A DNA stretch of 64,000 nt, taken from assembly GCA_017440805.1 (NCBI GenBank), contig JAFSGN010000022.1:248225-312224 (forward strand), written 5' to 3'. Shown here in pieces: positions 16,372 to 26,563 of the stretch. The first letter of the stretch is position 1. Each line of letters opens with the position of its first letter. This stretch comes from Clostridia bacterium. Lineage in GTDB: Bacteria; Bacillota; Clostridia; Oscillospirales; SIG627. A model generated the notes under the pieces. It was not told the origin of the DNA. It saw only the letters and a list, made by a program, of their open reading frames with translations, and did no database searches. A program made the position numbers and the translations under genes.

Positions 16372-18669
16372 TTATTTCACTTTAAGTCTTAATTTTGAAA
16401 TTCCGCTCAAGCAAATCCTGCCCTCTTTTGCCTGATATACATTACCCTCGTCATCAACAAATTCAAAAAATTTCTGAGTTGCCGGGAGTTCAATCACAAC
16501 AGAGTCATCCGCTTTTGCGGTAATACAAAATTCGCAAACAGACATATTGCACCATCTGACATCTACTTCAAATCCACCCCGTGCACAAAGACCGGTGAAA
16601 CTTCCGTCTGCCCATACTTTCGGAATTGCCGGAATAAGTGCGACAACACCCTCATGGCTTTGTATAAGCATTTCGGATATTCCCGCCACAATACCCATAT
16701 TTCCGTCTATCTGGAAACACTTTTTGCCATGGGGCAACGGATAAAGGTCCATTAAGTTCTGCGATGTGCAACTTAAAATATAACTTCTTACCATAGAGTA
16801 TGCCTTGTCACCATTGCGAAGACGCGCCAAAAGTGCTGTAAGCCACGCAAGACTCCAACCTACATTACAGATTCCTGCCCCATGCTCATTTAAACCTCCG
16901 CCCAATCGTCTGTCGATTGAAACACCCACAGCATTATAAAGGTCGGGGGTACTTCTGTTTATTGCATTATCAGGATACATTGCAAAGGCAGGCGAAATGT
17001 GACGATGACCGATTTCGGTTTCTTCATAATCCTCAATCCACTCACAAATCTGGCCAAATTTACCCACTTTAAACGGCGGTAATTTTTCTTTTGCAACCCG
17101 TACCGCCCGGACATCAGAGTCATCAATTCCAAGAATTTCGGATGCATCAATATAATTCCTGAAAACGCCGCCGATTATACCGATATCCATTGTTGAACTC
17201 ATCGAAAGGAAGCATGCGTATTTTTCACCGTTTTCATCAGGTACATAATATCTGTTCTCAGGAGAGGAAGAGGGTGCATAGTGAAGTTTGCCATCCTTTT
17301 CCATCAGATTATCGAGGAAGAAAAGTGCTGTCTGTCTTAAAAATTCATACGCATCATCTTTAAGAAAATCAATATCCCTTGTATAGAGATAATGCTCCCA
17401 CAAATGAAATGAAAGCCAACTGCCACCGTGCGGCCATATTCCCCACAGTCCGTCTGCAGGAGATGTAAATTTATAAATATCACTAAGGTGATGAACAACA
17501 CAACCACGAGTACCGTATGCTACCTTTGCAGTGTTCTTACCCGACTCCAGAAGATACTCATTCATATAATCGAAGAGAGGCTTATGAAGGTCAGATAAAT
17601 TTGAAACCTCGGTAGGCCAATAATTCATCTGGAGATTAATATTAGTGTGATAATCCGAACTCCAACAGGAAATTATATACTCTGTCCAGAGTCCCTGGAG
17701 ATTAGACGGAAGAGTGCCCTGGCGACCTGTAGATACATTTAAATATCTGCCGTATTGCCACAACAGTGCGACAAGACCGCCATCGTGATAACCATTATTA
17801 CCTATTGCTTTAAAACGGGAATAGACCGATGCTTTTTCAACATTTTCAATCTCGGGAAGAGAAATATCGGCTCTTGTCATAAAACTTAAAAAGTCCTGAA
17901 CATGTCTCTCTTTAACGGCTTCAATACTATCTGTGGGGAATTTGGCTGCGGTTACAAAACCATCTCCGTTTCTGAACTCCGTATCAACAGATATATATAC
18001 GGTAAACGAATTGGTGTCGGAAACATAAATGTCCCCGTCACTGCATTCCACCTTACCATCGGTCACCACACGCACACGAGTACAGAATTTGTGATTTCCC
18101 CGCATAGTATGTGCGATTGCACACATTTCATTGTTTTGTGAATCCACCGACAGCGTATATTCACGGTTATATGTAATCCAGGCATTTATTTTTTCACCGG
18201 CAGAAGTAATACGATATGCAATAATGTTATCGGGATATGACGCAAAACATTCGCGTGTGTAATGTGTTCCGAATTTGTCATACTCTACCGTTGCCACACC
18301 TCGCATAATATCTAACCTATGTGCATAATTCTTGCAGATATCATTTTCGTGCAGATTGATTACAAGTTTTCCTGCCGACTCATAAGAGCAAATCCGGCTA
18401 AAGCAATCACCCATGATTTTTTCGGCAAGTTTATCAGCCTGGGCAGGCTTATCAGCAAGAAAGAGTTCTCGTATCTGTTTTAATTTTGCAGGCATTTCTG
18501 GATTCGGCTCACCGCCCTCTTTAGAACCCCAAACAGTTTCTTCATTCAGATAGATAACCTCTTTTGAAACCCCGCACATCAAAGTCGCACCCATTCTTCC
18601 GTTACCCACAGGAAGCGACTCATGCCAATCACCTGGTTGACGGTCGTTATATACAACATACTCTCTCAT
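16372..18669 (-). CDS. Glycoside hydrolase family 95 (alpha-L-fucosidase or alpha-L-galactosidase type)
   Basis: The 765-residue product has the GH95 layout: an N-terminal beta region starting [14 protein letters not shown] and LNEETVWGS, an (alpha/alpha)6 barrel and a short C-terminal beta part. The inverting family uses a Glu acid and an Asp base helped by two Asn. The matching places are NIN in [11 protein letters not shown] (about 341-343), E471 in SSSPENRY and D655 in [11 protein letters not shown]. No signal peptide is seen, so it acts inside the cell on imported oligosaccharides. The substrate, L-fucose or L-galactose linked alpha-1,2, cannot be decided here. An OPA-type transporter gene lies 224 bp upstream. 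AGGTGG precedes the ATG. Confidence 0.9.
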   Translation of the reverse strand: MREYVVYNDRQPGDWHESLPVGNGRMGATLMCGVSKEVIYLNEETVWGSKEGGEPNPEMPAKLKQIRELFLADKPAQADKLAEKIMGDCFSRICSYESAGKLVINLHENDICKNYAHRLDIMRGVATVEYDKFGTHYTRECFASYPDNIIAYRITSAGEKINAWITYNREYTLSVDSQNNEMCAIAHTMRGNHKFCTRVRVVTDGKVECSDGDIYVSDTNSFTVYISVDTEFRNGDGFVTAAKFPTDSIEAVKERHVQDFLSFMTRADISLPEIENVEKASVYSRFKAIGNNGYHDGGLVALLWQYGRYLNVSTGRQGTLPSNLQGLWTEYIISCWSSDYHTNINLQMNYWPTEVSNLSDLHKPLFDYMNEYLLESGKNTAKVAYGTRGCVVHHLSDIYKFTSPADGLWGIWPHGGSWLSFHLWEHYLYTRDIDFLKDDAYEFLRQTALFFLDNLMEKDGKLHYAPSSSPENRYYVPDENGEKYACFLSMSSTMDIGIIGGVFRNYIDASEILGIDDSDVRAVRVAKEKLPPFKVGKFGQICEWIEDYEETEIGHRHISPAFAMYPDNAINRSTPDLYNAVGVSIDRRLGGGLNEHGAGICNVGWSLAWLTALLARLRNGDKAYSMVRSYILSCTSQNLMDLYPLPHGKKCFQIDGNMGIVAGISEMLIQSHEGVVALIPAIPKVWADGSFTGLCARGGFEVDVRWCNMSVCEFCITAKADDSVVIELPATQKFFEFVDDEGNVYQAKEGRICLSGISKLRLKVK

Positions 18670-18728
18670 TTTTCCACCTCATCATATAAAAAATGTCGTT
18701 TCCATCTTGTCAATCCAATAATATCACA

Positions 18729-18757
18729 AAAGCAAATCATTGTCAATGATTTGCTTT
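18729..18757 (-). terminator. Hairpin between the transporter and GH95 genes
   Basis: AAAGCAAATCATTG (18729-18742) and its complement (18744-18757) form a nearly loopless palindrome. On the minus strand only a short U run follows, so it may end the transporter transcript weakly or be an operator. Confidence 0.45.
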
Positions 18758-18893
18758 AAAAAAAATATACAAGTGCGTTTTACAATCTATGTATCGTTAC
18801 ACTGAAATGCAGCACAACTGCGGAATGTTGTTATTTTACCGTTTATTACAGTAAATTTTACTATTACAAATTGAAAAACTTTTTATAATCTTA

Positions 18894-20168
18894 TCAATCA
18901 AACTTATGTTTATTTCTTGCGTATATGCCCTTTCCTGCAAAGCAGACTGTCATACCGGCAAAAGCAACTGCCAGCCATGACCATATAATGACTGTCCAGG
19001 AGATATCTGCAGCAGCCATAACACCCATAAGATAAACGGCAGTTGCCGCAGCAGCGTAAGAACAGGAGTTAAACAGTCCTGTCATGGAAGAAGAGCGACC
19101 TGTAGATGCAAAACTCAGAGGAATAAAGGTAAGGAACATTGTATTTACACCCAGCATACTGGATGTTGTTACAGCAATAAGAAGTACCGCCAGTATAACA
19201 TTCATATGTCCTACAGACAGTAGTAATCCGATACTCACAACACTGACCCCGAAAAGAATTCCAGCCGTAGTAATTTCATTCCTTATCCACTTATTATTTA
19301 TAAAATTTGCCACAAATGCACCGCTGAGATTAACTATAGGAAGTATAGCGGTAATCAGTGCCGCGTCGGATGCTGACACACCGAAGAAATCATACACATA
19401 GGTGGATGTCCACGCATCAACCGCATCCTTTAAGATACCGTTGAACATTATTCCGAATATTACACACAATACTCCCCCGCCCCAAATCACACTGAGCAGA
19501 GAGTATTTCTTTTGAGGTTGGTCTTCTGTTTTTTCTTGGGGCTTTTCGGAATAAACTGATTGGTTTTGCTGTGTAATCCATTTAATATAGTTTTTTATTC
19601 CGGTAATTCCCGAAATCCATATAAGCGCCATAGTAAATAAAATGCCGGCACATATAAAAAATACAAGTCGCCAATTATTGCCTGACAATTTCAGGGTAAC
19701 AGAAGTTATAATTGACGAAAGCATAGCACCTACGGGAATCGTAGCACTAATCCATACCGCCGCACCATGCCTGCGATTTTCGGGAAGCCATGTGGCGTAT
19801 GCCTTTATAACAGGTGACCACAACATAGAATTGAACACACCGTTCATGCACCAAAAAAACACAAACAGCGGGGCAATACGATTAATACCCATAAGCAAAT
19901 TGGCAGCCGACGCACCTGTAAGACCTACGAATATCATATATTTAGGGGATATTCTGTCGCCTAACATACCATTCAGAAATTGTCCTATTGCATAACTTAA
20001 AAGGTATCCGGTTGCTGCCGCCCCGAGAAAAACCTCGGAAAAGCCTTCTTCAAGCATAGCAGGCATACACGCCTGATAATTTTTTCTTCCTATGTAACAC
20101 ACCATATAAATACTCCAGCAAAGGACTATCAATGTTGAAGCATTTCTGTTAATTTTCGTTTTTTCCAT
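18894..20168 (-). CDS. MFS transporter, organophosphate:phosphate antiporter-like
   Basis: The 424-residue product has about 12 membrane helices and the two-bundle layout of the major facilitator family. The N-terminal region (YIGRKNYQACMPAML and GYLLSYAIGQFLNGMLGDRISPK) resembles UhpC, GlpT and other organophosphate antiporters, including the D-R loop motif between helices 2 and 3. The substrate could be a sugar phosphate or a glycoside; its position before the GH95 gene hints at a sugar but does not prove it. ATG 20168 has AAAGG 7 nt upstream and is preferred to ATG 20174 and TTG 20183. It follows the phosphatase by 11 bp. Confidence 0.82.
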   Translation of the reverse strand: MEKTKINRNASTLIVLCWSIYMVCYIGRKNYQACMPAMLEEGFSEVFLGAAATGYLLSYAIGQFLNGMLGDRISPKYMIFVGLTGASAANLLMGINRIAPLFVFFWCMNGVFNSMLWSPVIKAYATWLPENRRHGAAVWISATIPVGAMLSSIITSVTLKLSGNNWRLVFFICAGILFTMALIWISGITGIKNYIKWITQQNQSVYSEKPQEKTEDQPQKKYSLLSVIWGGGVLCVIFGIMFNGILKDAVDAWTSTYVYDFFGVSASDAALITAILPIVNLSGAFVANFINNKWIRNEITTAGILFGVSVVSIGLLLSVGHMNVILAVLLIAVTTSSMLGVNTMFLTFIPLSFASTGRSSSMTGLFNSCSYAAAATAVYLMGVMAAADISWTVIIWSWLAVAFAGMTVCFAGKGIYARNKHKFD

Positions 20169-20179
20169 ATTCATACCTT

Positions 20180-20821
20180 TCAAAAAAGCAAATCAAGAGT
20201 AGTGACAAGACTTGCAAGATGTCCGCTTTCTCCAAAAAATTCAATATTCCAGTTCCCGTTATCGTATGTAATCTTTGAAACCGAAGCATTAGGTACCCAG
20301 CCATAGTCGTTTATCTTTGAAATATCTTCGCCCAGAAAACAGGACTTCAGGACTCTTATGGGAGTAGCATGGGTGGATATAAGCACCGTCTTTTTATCGT
20401 TATTTTGTGCAATATCCAAAACCGCACCATATACCCGTTCTCTGAGTTCAGAAACACTTTCTCCGCCCGTGCAGCGAGAGCGTGCAATATCATTTTTCCA
20501 AACACCGTAGTCTTTGGCATATTCTCCGGAAAAAAGTTCTTCAACAGATTTATTTTCCCACTCACCTGCAAAAATCTCTCTCAGGCGTTTATCTGTGATT
20601 ATTTTCATGTTCTTTTGTTGTGCAAGTGGTTCAACGGTGTCATACGCGCGTACAAGGTCACTCGAAAAAATGCAGTCAAGATGTATATTACGGAAATACT
20701 CTGCAACACACTCTGCCTGTTTATGTCCAAGCACATCAAGTTCACCATCGTAGTGACCGTAAAAAATTTTATTTCTGTTTCCCGTACTATAGCCGTGACG
20801 GACAAAGTAAAGTGTCATCAT
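20180..20821 (-). CDS. Histidine phosphatase family protein
   Basis: The 213-residue product is a phosphoglycerate mutase-like phosphatase that forms a phosphohistidine. The RHG motif is in YFVRHGYSTGN (catalytic His near residue 9), a second Arg is in SSDLVRAYDT, and the second His is in ISTHATPIRV. Substrates of this family range from sugar phosphates to alpha-ribazole phosphate and cannot be told from sequence. Its ATG overlaps the proA stop codon (ATGA), so the two are translationally coupled. Confidence 0.87.
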   Translation of the reverse strand: MMTLYFVRHGYSTGNRNKIFYGHYDGELDVLGHKQAECVAEYFRNIHLDCIFSSDLVRAYDTVEPLAQQKNMKIITDKRLREIFAGEWENKSVEELFSGEYAKDYGVWKNDIARSRCTGGESVSELRERVYGAVLDIAQNNDKKTVLISTHATPIRVLKSCFLGEDISKINDYGWVPNASVSKITYDNGNWNIEFFGESGHLASLVTTLDLLF

Positions 20822-22074
20822 CTTATCTGACCTTCTCCCGAAATAACATACTTGAATGTTGTCAATTCTTTGAGAGCCATAGGTCCCCTTGCATGAAGTT
20901 TCTGGGTGGAAATGCCTATTTCTGCGCCAAATCCGAATTCTTCACCGTCCGTAAAACGAGTACTTGCATTAGTATACACTGCAGCAGCATCTACCCTGTT
21001 AGAGAACTTTTGTGAATTAAAAAGGCTTTTGGTTATAATTGCCTCACTGTGCCCTGTGTTGTGTTCATTGATATGCTCTATTGCACAGTCGATGTTTTCA
21101 ACAGTTTTAACCGAAATGATAAAATCATTATACTCGGTGTAAAAATCCTGCTCGTCCGCGCCATTTACACTATATCCGTCAAGATATTCAAAACACTCTT
21201 CACTTACCCTTATTTCTACACCTTTTTCTAAAAGTGCATCTGCAATAAACGGCAAAAATTCTTTTGCAATTTCTTTATGGACCAAAAGATTTTCAACCGC
21301 ATTGCAAACAGACGGGCGTTGAGTCTTTGCATTTATGATAATATTCCGTGCCATTTCAAAGTCCGCACTGTCGTCAACATAAATGTGACAGTTTCCTGCT
21401 CCGGTTTCGATAACCGGCACTGTGGAATTTTCACAAACTGCTTTGATAAGTCCCGCACTTCCCCGTGGAATAATGACATCAACATAACCATGGAGCCTCA
21501 TAAGTTCGTTGGTATAATCTCGTGAGGTACTCTGTATGAGATTAACGCATCCGCGGACAAATCCACACAACTCAAGTGCCTTATTTATAACAGTCACAAG
21601 TGCAATATTGGAATTGATGGCTTCTTTTCCGCCTCTGAGTATAACTGAATTTGAAGATTTAAGACAAAGTACCGCGGCATCTACCGTGACATTGGGACGG
21701 GATTCGTAAATTATACCGATAACTCCTATGGGTACAGTTACCTTATTAATAACAAGACCGTTAGGTCGGGTAAATCCCTCCGACACTCCTATTGGGTCGG
21801 GAAGATTTATAACTTTTTCTATTGATTCCGCAATCGAAACAATACGGCTTTCTGTAAGAGTAAGACGGTCTATCATACTCTCTTTTATTCCGTTGTGTTT
21901 CGCCATTTCAATATCTTTCCGGTTTTCAGTCAGGATATATCCGCAGTTATTTTTTATTTCTTCGGCAATTTTCGCAAGTGCCATATTTTTTCTTTCTGTT
22001 CCGACACAGTTGAGAAACCTTGATGCAGTTCTTGCCTCAGTTGCCATACTGATAAGTTGTTCTCTTATTTCCAT
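20818..22074 (-). CDS. proA: Glutamate-5-semialdehyde dehydrogenase (gamma-glutamyl phosphate reductase)
   Basis: ProA reduces gamma-glutamyl phosphate with NADPH in the second step of proline synthesis. The 418-residue product carries GVIGIIYESRPNVTVDAA, ILRGGKEAINSN, VIETGAGNCHIYVD and the catalytic Cys in RPSVCNAVENLLVH. The frame runs further upstream, but ATG 22074 has AAAGGA 8 nt before it and gives the usual MEIREQ-type start. No proB is visible in the window, whereas proB and proA are usually adjacent. A MORN-protein gene precedes it by 37 bp. Confidence 0.96.
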   Translation of the reverse strand: MEIREQLISMATEARTASRFLNCVGTERKNMALAKIAEEIKNNCGYILTENRKDIEMAKHNGIKESMIDRLTLTESRIVSIAESIEKVINLPDPIGVSEGFTRPNGLVINKVTVPIGVIGIIYESRPNVTVDAAVLCLKSSNSVILRGGKEAINSNIALVTVINKALELCGFVRGCVNLIQSTSRDYTNELMRLHGYVDVIIPRGSAGLIKAVCENSTVPVIETGAGNCHIYVDDSADFEMARNIIINAKTQRPSVCNAVENLLVHKEIAKEFLPFIADALLEKGVEIRVSEECFEYLDGYSVNGADEQDFYTEYNDFIISVKTVENIDCAIEHINEHNTGHSEAIITKSLFNSQKFSNRVDAAAVYTNASTRFTDGEEFGFGAEIGISTQKLHARGPMALKELTTFKYVISGEGQIR

Positions 22075-22111
22075 TGAAAAAATCCTTTCGGTGAAGTCAA
22101 TATAACAAGGG

Positions 22112-22960
22112 TTAAGAATTTTCCTGCGAGGACTCCTGTTCATCAACTATTTCAATAGTATTATCCTTGAAATATCCCTCATATTTTCTGCCGCTTGCCC
22201 AGGTATAAACACCTTTTCCGCTTATGGTGTTATTCTCAAACTGTCCTTCGTATCTGTCACCGTTTGCCCAGGTATATTTGCCGTATCCGGTTCTTCTGTC
22301 ATCAACAAAATCACCCTCGTATACATCTCCGTTAACAAATGTATATACGCCTTTTCCGTTTTTAATATTGTTTACAAATGCACCTTCATATTTGGCACCG
22401 TCGCCCCAGGTATATACTCCCTCTCCGTCTTTGAGATTGTTTTTAAACTCACCCACATATGAAGAAACGCCTGTTTCGTCAGTCCAGGAATATGAACCCT
22501 GTCCGTGTCTTTCTCCATTAAGGAAGTCGCCTTCATATCTATCGCCGTTGGAATATTCAAAAACACCTTTTCCAGTCATCTGGTCATTAAAGAAATCGCC
22601 TGTATACACATTTCCGTTAACATATGTCATTTTTCCCGTGCCATGACGCATAAGACTTTTTATTTCGCCAACATAAATATCGCCGTTTTCATATACAATG
22701 GTCTGTTCTTCCGTATTAAGGGTTGATTTTGTTCCGTCGGTATAATATATACTGCCTTTATACGGTTCTTCGTTTTTTACTTTCCCCAAAAATTTAGTCC
22801 CGTTGTCACAGGTTATGTATCTGAAACCTACAGAAAAATATACAAACAGAAGTGTAAATACCACTGCACACAATGCTAAAATCATTATAACAAACATTGG
22901 ATTAAGTTTTTTCTTTTTGCCGGATGTTCTGTTAGAATTAATAGGTTGTTTGCTGTTCAT
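22112..22960 (-). CDS. MORN-repeat membrane protein
   Basis: The 282-residue product has a basic Lys/Asn-rich start, one membrane helix near residues 22-46 (MFVIMILALCAVVFTLLFVYF) and then about eight MORN repeats of 22-24 residues of the form YxGxFxNxxxxGxGxYxWxxG. MORN repeats often bind lipids or act as protein scaffolds, and the single N-terminal helix probably places them outside the cell. AAGGAG stands 9 nt before the ATG. It lies between a small membrane-protein gene (14 bp) and proA (37 bp). No function is assigned. Confidence 0.87.
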   Translation of the reverse strand: MNSKQPINSNRTSGKKKKLNPMFVIMILALCAVVFTLLFVYFSVGFRYITCDNGTKFLGKVKNEEPYKGSIYYTDGTKSTLNTEEQTIVYENGDIYVGEIKSLMRHGTGKMTYVNGNVYTGDFFNDQMTGKGVFEYSNGDRYEGDFLNGERHGQGSYSWTDETGVSSYVGEFKNNLKDGEGVYTWGDGAKYEGAFVNNIKNGKGVYTFVNGDVYEGDFVDDRRTGYGKYTWANGDRYEGQFENNTISGKGVYTWASGRKYEGYFKDNTIEIVDEQESSQENS

Positions 22961-22974
22961 AATTTTATTCTCCT

Positions 22975-23385
22975 TCAGAATATATTTTTTGCCAATTCAA
23001 CAAGATATGGCATTATAATTGTCAAAAGATACACCGTGGCTATAATGGCGGCTGAAGATATAATAACCATTGCAAAAGATGAACCTTTCAGTCCATACAT
23101 TTTTTCCGCCTTGTCCTTTTTTTCTTCCGGAATGTAAAACCCGTTTTCGCATCTGGTTATAACTCCGTACAGAACACTTGTTTTTGATTTAAGCGAATTT
23201 TTAAGAAACAGGTCGTTTTGCAGTCCCACTGCGTCGGGAAAAACAGCGTCGTTCTCGGAATAAGAGGACTTTTTTATGAGTTCGCGTACAAACTTTCCGA
23301 GAACAATGCGGTTATAGTAAATGTAAAAATTACACAAACACACACCTATTCCCAAAGACCATAAAATTATATTAAGATATTCCAT
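22975..23385 (-). CDS. Hypothetical two-helix membrane protein
   Basis: I do not recognise this 136-residue protein. Helices lie at about residues 3-24 (LNIILWSLGIGVCLCNFYIYY) and 108-130 (FAMVIISSAAIIATVYLLTII). The part between is a charged domain of about 80 residues ending in an amphipathic stretch with EEKKDKAEKMYGLKG. The ATG at 23385 with GGAGA before it is preferred to an upstream TTG at 23403. A 11-bp hairpin without U run (23405-23434) lies between it and serS. Confidence 0.72.
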   Translation of the reverse strand: MEYLNIILWSLGIGVCLCNFYIYYNRIVLGKFVRELIKKSSYSENDAVFPDAVGLQNDLFLKNSLKSKTSVLYGVITRCENGFYIPEEKKDKAEKMYGLKGSSFAMVIISSAAIIATVYLLTIIMPYLVELAKNIF

Positions 23386-23442
23386 TTTATCTCCAATTTT
23401 CAACAGCCGAATGTGTCTTGCGTCACATTCGGCTTATATTGT

Positions 23443-24714
23443 TTATTTTATAACTTCGCAGCCCATATACTTAACAAGTGCCGCAGGAACGGTCACTGTG
23501 CCGTCCTCGTTCTGATAGTTTTCAAGTATGGCCGCAACTGTTCTTCCGATTGCAAGTCCGGAACCATTAAGAGTGTGGACATATTTTGCTTTGTCTTTCA
23601 TATCGTTTTTAAATTTAATATCCGCACGGCGTGCCTGATAATCCTCAAAATTGGAACAGGATGATATTTCTACATAGCGTCCGTAGGAAGGCATATACAC
23701 TTCAACATCGTATGTTTTCGCAGAAGAAAAGCCCATATCTCCGGTACAAAGCAGAACTATTCTGTACGGAAGTCCCAACAAATCAAGTTTAGATGCCGCA
23801 TCATTTGTGAGTGATTCAAGTTCATCATAAGATGTTTCAGGGTTTGCAAATTTGACAAGTTCTACCTTGTTAAACTGGTGCTGTCTTATAAGTCCTCTTG
23901 TATCACGGCCGGCACTTCCGGCTTCTGCACGGAAACAAGCGGAATATGCACAGTATTTGAGAGGAAGTTTTGCTCCGTCGAGTATCTCTCTCTTGTGCAT
24001 GTTTGTAACAGGAACTTCTGCTGTCGGTATAAGAAAATAGTCATCGTTGGCAACTTTGAATGCATCCTCTTCAAATTTAGGAAGTTGTCCTGTACCTCTC
24101 ATAGAATCACGATTTACCATGTACGGCGGAAACACCTCGGTATATCCGCTATCAGTATGATTGTCAAGATAGAAATTGATTACTGCGCGTTCAAGTCTTG
24201 CGCCCAGTCCTTTGTAGAAATGGAATCTTGTTCCCGTAACCTTTGCAGCAGAGTCAGGGTCAAGAATACCCAAATCTTTACCAATATCCCAATGGGGTTT
24301 GGGTTCAAAATCAAATTCTCTGGGCGTTCCGCTTCTTCTGATTTCAACATTATCCTTATCATCCTTACCCACGGGGACACTTGGATGAGGTATATTGGGA
24401 ATACCCAAAATAATGCTTTCAATCTGGGCATCTATTTCACCAACACGCTCATCATCCTTTTTTATAGTTGCTGATATCTCTTTCATCTCTTCAAAGATAG
24501 CGGAAACATCCTTGCCCTCTTTTTTCATCTGAGGAATTTGCTTGTTTATTGCATTCTGACTGGCCTTTTTTGCCTCTACATCAGCAATAAGTGTTCTTCT
24601 CTCCACATCAAGTTCCATCAACAAGTCAATTTCTGCGTCATAACTTTTCTGACGGTCACCAAGTCTTTTTTTATAGTATTCAGGGTTTTCCTTAATAAGT
24701 TTTATATCTAGCAT
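23443..24714 (-). CDS. serS: Seryl-tRNA synthetase
   Basis: SerS charges tRNA-Ser and, where present, tRNA-Sec. The 423-residue product starts with [21 protein letters not shown], the N-terminal coiled-coil arm that grips the long variable arm of tRNA-Ser. It continues with class II motif 2 ([25 protein letters not shown]) and motif 3 ([18 protein letters not shown]). It follows spo0J by 21 bp, so no room for a T-box leader exists and it is probably co-transcribed with soj-spo0J. Confidence 0.97.
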   Translation of the reverse strand: MLDIKLIKENPEYYKKRLGDRQKSYDAEIDLLMELDVERRTLIADVEAKKASQNAINKQIPQMKKEGKDVSAIFEEMKEISATIKKDDERVGEIDAQIESIILGIPNIPHPSVPVGKDDKDNVEIRRSGTPREFDFEPKPHWDIGKDLGILDPDSAAKVTGTRFHFYKGLGARLERAVINFYLDNHTDSGYTEVFPPYMVNRDSMRGTGQLPKFEEDAFKVANDDYFLIPTAEVPVTNMHKREILDGAKLPLKYCAYSACFRAEAGSAGRDTRGLIRQHQFNKVELVKFANPETSYDELESLTNDAASKLDLLGLPYRIVLLCTGDMGFSSAKTYDVEVYMPSYGRYVEISSCSNFEDYQARRADIKFKNDMKDKAKYVHTLNGSGLAIGRTVAAILENYQNEDGTVTVPAALVKYMGCEVIK

Positions 24715-24735
24715 TTATGTACTTCCTTTCGGTTT

Positions 24736-25623
24736 TTATATTTCCTTTAAAATATTTTTAACATCACACTGACACAGTGAGGAAAGAATTTCTTCCAGGT
24801 CATCATTATCAAAATATTCCAAGACAAGAGAACCGCTTACCTTACCCGCCGAGTATTTTATGTTAACCCGTCTGCCAAGTTCGGATGTAAGTCTTCTTTC
24901 TGCCTCTTTTATATAAGCATCTTTGGACAGTTCTGTCTGAGTCTTGGGCACATTTGGCAAATTAAGTTGTTTTACGAGTTTTTCAACCGCACGAACCGAC
25001 AGTTGCTTATCAATAATCGTTTTACATACATCCGCCATAACTTTGCGGTCTTTCAGCCCCAAAAGTGCTCTTGCATGACCTGCGGTTATCTTTCGCTCCT
25101 TCAACAGTAAAAGAACATCCTGCGGAAGATTGAGAAGTCTCAATGCGTTTGTAATTGCAGTGCGGGATTTTCCCAATTTGTTTGCGACTTCTTCCTGAGT
25201 TATGTTATAGTCGCATATAAGACGGTCATATCCGTTAGCCTCGTCAACCGGATTCAAGTCTTCCCGCTGAAGATTTTCTATAAGTGCAATCTCCGCCGCT
25301 TCCATGTCCGCAGCATCTCTTACAATAACAGGCACCTCATCAAGCCCTGCCATTTTTGATGCTCTCCATCGACGCTCTCCGGCTATTATACGATAATTTC
25401 CGTTATCAAGTGGTCTTACAATTATCGGCTGAAGCAATCCATGAGTTTGTATGGACTGTGCCAACTCCTCGAGTGCCTGAGGGTCAAATGTTTTTCTGTG
25501 TTGCTCTTTATCCGGCTCAATCATACTTATTCTGAGAACAGATATTTCGTTTTTTGGCTCGGAATTTTCATTTTCCGTGAAAAGAACTCCCAGTCCTTTT
25601 CCCAATCCGGACAGTTTAGACAT
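24736..25623 (-). CDS. spo0J: Chromosome-partitioning protein ParB / Spo0J
   Basis: ParB/Spo0J is a CTP-dependent DNA clamp that loads at parS sites near the origin and recruits SMC. The 295-residue product begins SKLSGLGKGLGVLF, the segment that stimulates Soj ATPase. It shows the CTPase box GERRWRASKMAGL, the ENLQREDLNPVDEA block, a helix-turn-helix (TQEEVANKLGKSRTAITNALRLL) and a C-terminal dimer domain. AGAGG precedes the ATG. Its partner soj ends 11 bp upstream. No parS consensus (TGTTTCACGTGAAACA) was noticed in the window. Confidence 0.95.
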   Translation of the reverse strand: MSKLSGLGKGLGVLFTENENSEPKNEISVLRISMIEPDKEQHRKTFDPQALEELAQSIQTHGLLQPIIVRPLDNGNYRIIAGERRWRASKMAGLDEVPVIVRDAADMEAAEIALIENLQREDLNPVDEANGYDRLICDYNITQEEVANKLGKSRTAITNALRLLNLPQDVLLLLKERKITAGHARALLGLKDRKVMADVCKTIIDKQLSVRAVEKLVKQLNLPNVPKTQTELSKDAYIKEAERRLTSELGRRVNIKYSAGKVSGSLVLEYFDNDDLEEILSSLCQCDVKNILKEI

Positions 25624-25634
25624 ATATTTTTCCT

Positions 25635-26420
25635 CTATTTTTTATTTTGTTCCGATTCACAGTATTTTACGGATATTTCCCGTGCAATTTCAAGATATGC
25701 AAGACTGCCCTTTGAGTACTTGTCATAATAAATTATCGGCATTCCATGACTGGGTGCCTCACTTAACCGAACATTTCTCGGCACTGCATTTCTGTATACT
25801 TTATCGGGGAAGTGCTTCTTTATTTCTTCCATAACCTGAATGGACAAATTAAGTCTTCCGTCGTACATGGTAAGTATAACCCCGTCAAGTTCCAATGTGG
25901 GATTATACAAACGCTTGACTTGTTTTATGGTAAATACAAGTTGCGAAAGTCCTTCCAGTGCGTAATACTCACACTGCATGGGCACTATTACTCTTTCCGA
26001 TGCTGCAAGTGCATTGAGCGTAAGCATTCCCAGTGCAGGAGGACAGTCTATGATAATAAAGTCGTATTTATCATACACTTGCCAGAGTGTTTTCCGAAGA
26101 ATACATTCTCTGTTTTCCCGTTGTGAAAGTTCTATTTCGGCACCTGCAAGGTTAATGTTTGAAGGAACGGCGTCCAGGCACTTAAACTTTGTGGAAACAA
26201 TAGCCTCGGACAAATCCGCATCTCCCACAAGCACATCGTACACCGAATATTTTTGTGCCTTTTTATTTATTCCCACACCGCTTGTAGCATTACCCTGAGG
26301 GTCAATATCGCAAAGTAGTGTCTTTTTCCCGAGCGAACCGAGACAAGCCGCTATATTAACGGCAGAAGTGGTTTTACCTACACCGCCTTTTTGGTTTATA
26401 AATGCAATTATTACAGCCAT
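25635..26420 (-). CDS. soj: ParA-family ATPase Soj
   Basis: Soj is the ParA-type ATPase that dimerises with ATP on DNA and is switched by Spo0J; in bacilli it also regulates DnaA. The 261-residue product has a deviant Walker A at residues 11-17 (KGGVGKT), DIDPQGNATSGVG as A', and Walker B in FIIIDCPPALG. It has no N-terminal DNA-binding domain, so it is the short chromosomal form. It starts the soj-spo0J-serS run behind a good promoter. Confidence 0.95.
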   Translation of the reverse strand: MAVIIAFINQKGGVGKTTSAVNIAACLGSLGKKTLLCDIDPQGNATSGVGINKKAQKYSVYDVLVGDADLSEAIVSTKFKCLDAVPSNINLAGAEIELSQRENRECILRKTLWQVYDKYDFIIIDCPPALGMLTLNALAASERVIVPMQCEYYALEGLSQLVFTIKQVKRLYNPTLELDGVILTMYDGRLNLSIQVMEEIKKHFPDKVYRNAVPRNVRLSEAPSHGMPIIYYDKYSKGSLAYLEIAREISVKYCESEQNKK

Positions 26421-26504
26421 ATTTATGTAAAAGACGGTTCATAAGAACCTCATCCCGTCTCCTTTCACCTTTTTCCTGCGACAAATTAATTTACAACGAT
26501 TATA

Positions 26505-26533
26505 TTATATCAAAAACAGTATTAAAAGTCAAT
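26505..26533 (-). promoter_or_regulatory. Promoter of soj-spo0J-serS
   Basis: On the minus strand TTGACT (26528-26533) and TATAAT (26505-26510) lie 17 bp apart, 84 bp upstream of the soj start. Confidence 0.75.
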
Positions 26534-26563
26534 AAGCTGTAATATAATTAAATAAAAAGTTTT

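Noticed and set aside
18685-18713. TTGACA and TTTATA 17 bp apart before the GH95 gene on the minus strand.
   Set aside because: The predicted transcription start would fall within the ribosome site, leaving a leader of about 10 nt, so the promoter reading is doubtful.
23405-23434. 11-bp perfect hairpin between serS and the small membrane-protein gene as a terminator.
   Set aside because: No U run follows on the minus strand; the genes may still be co-transcribed.
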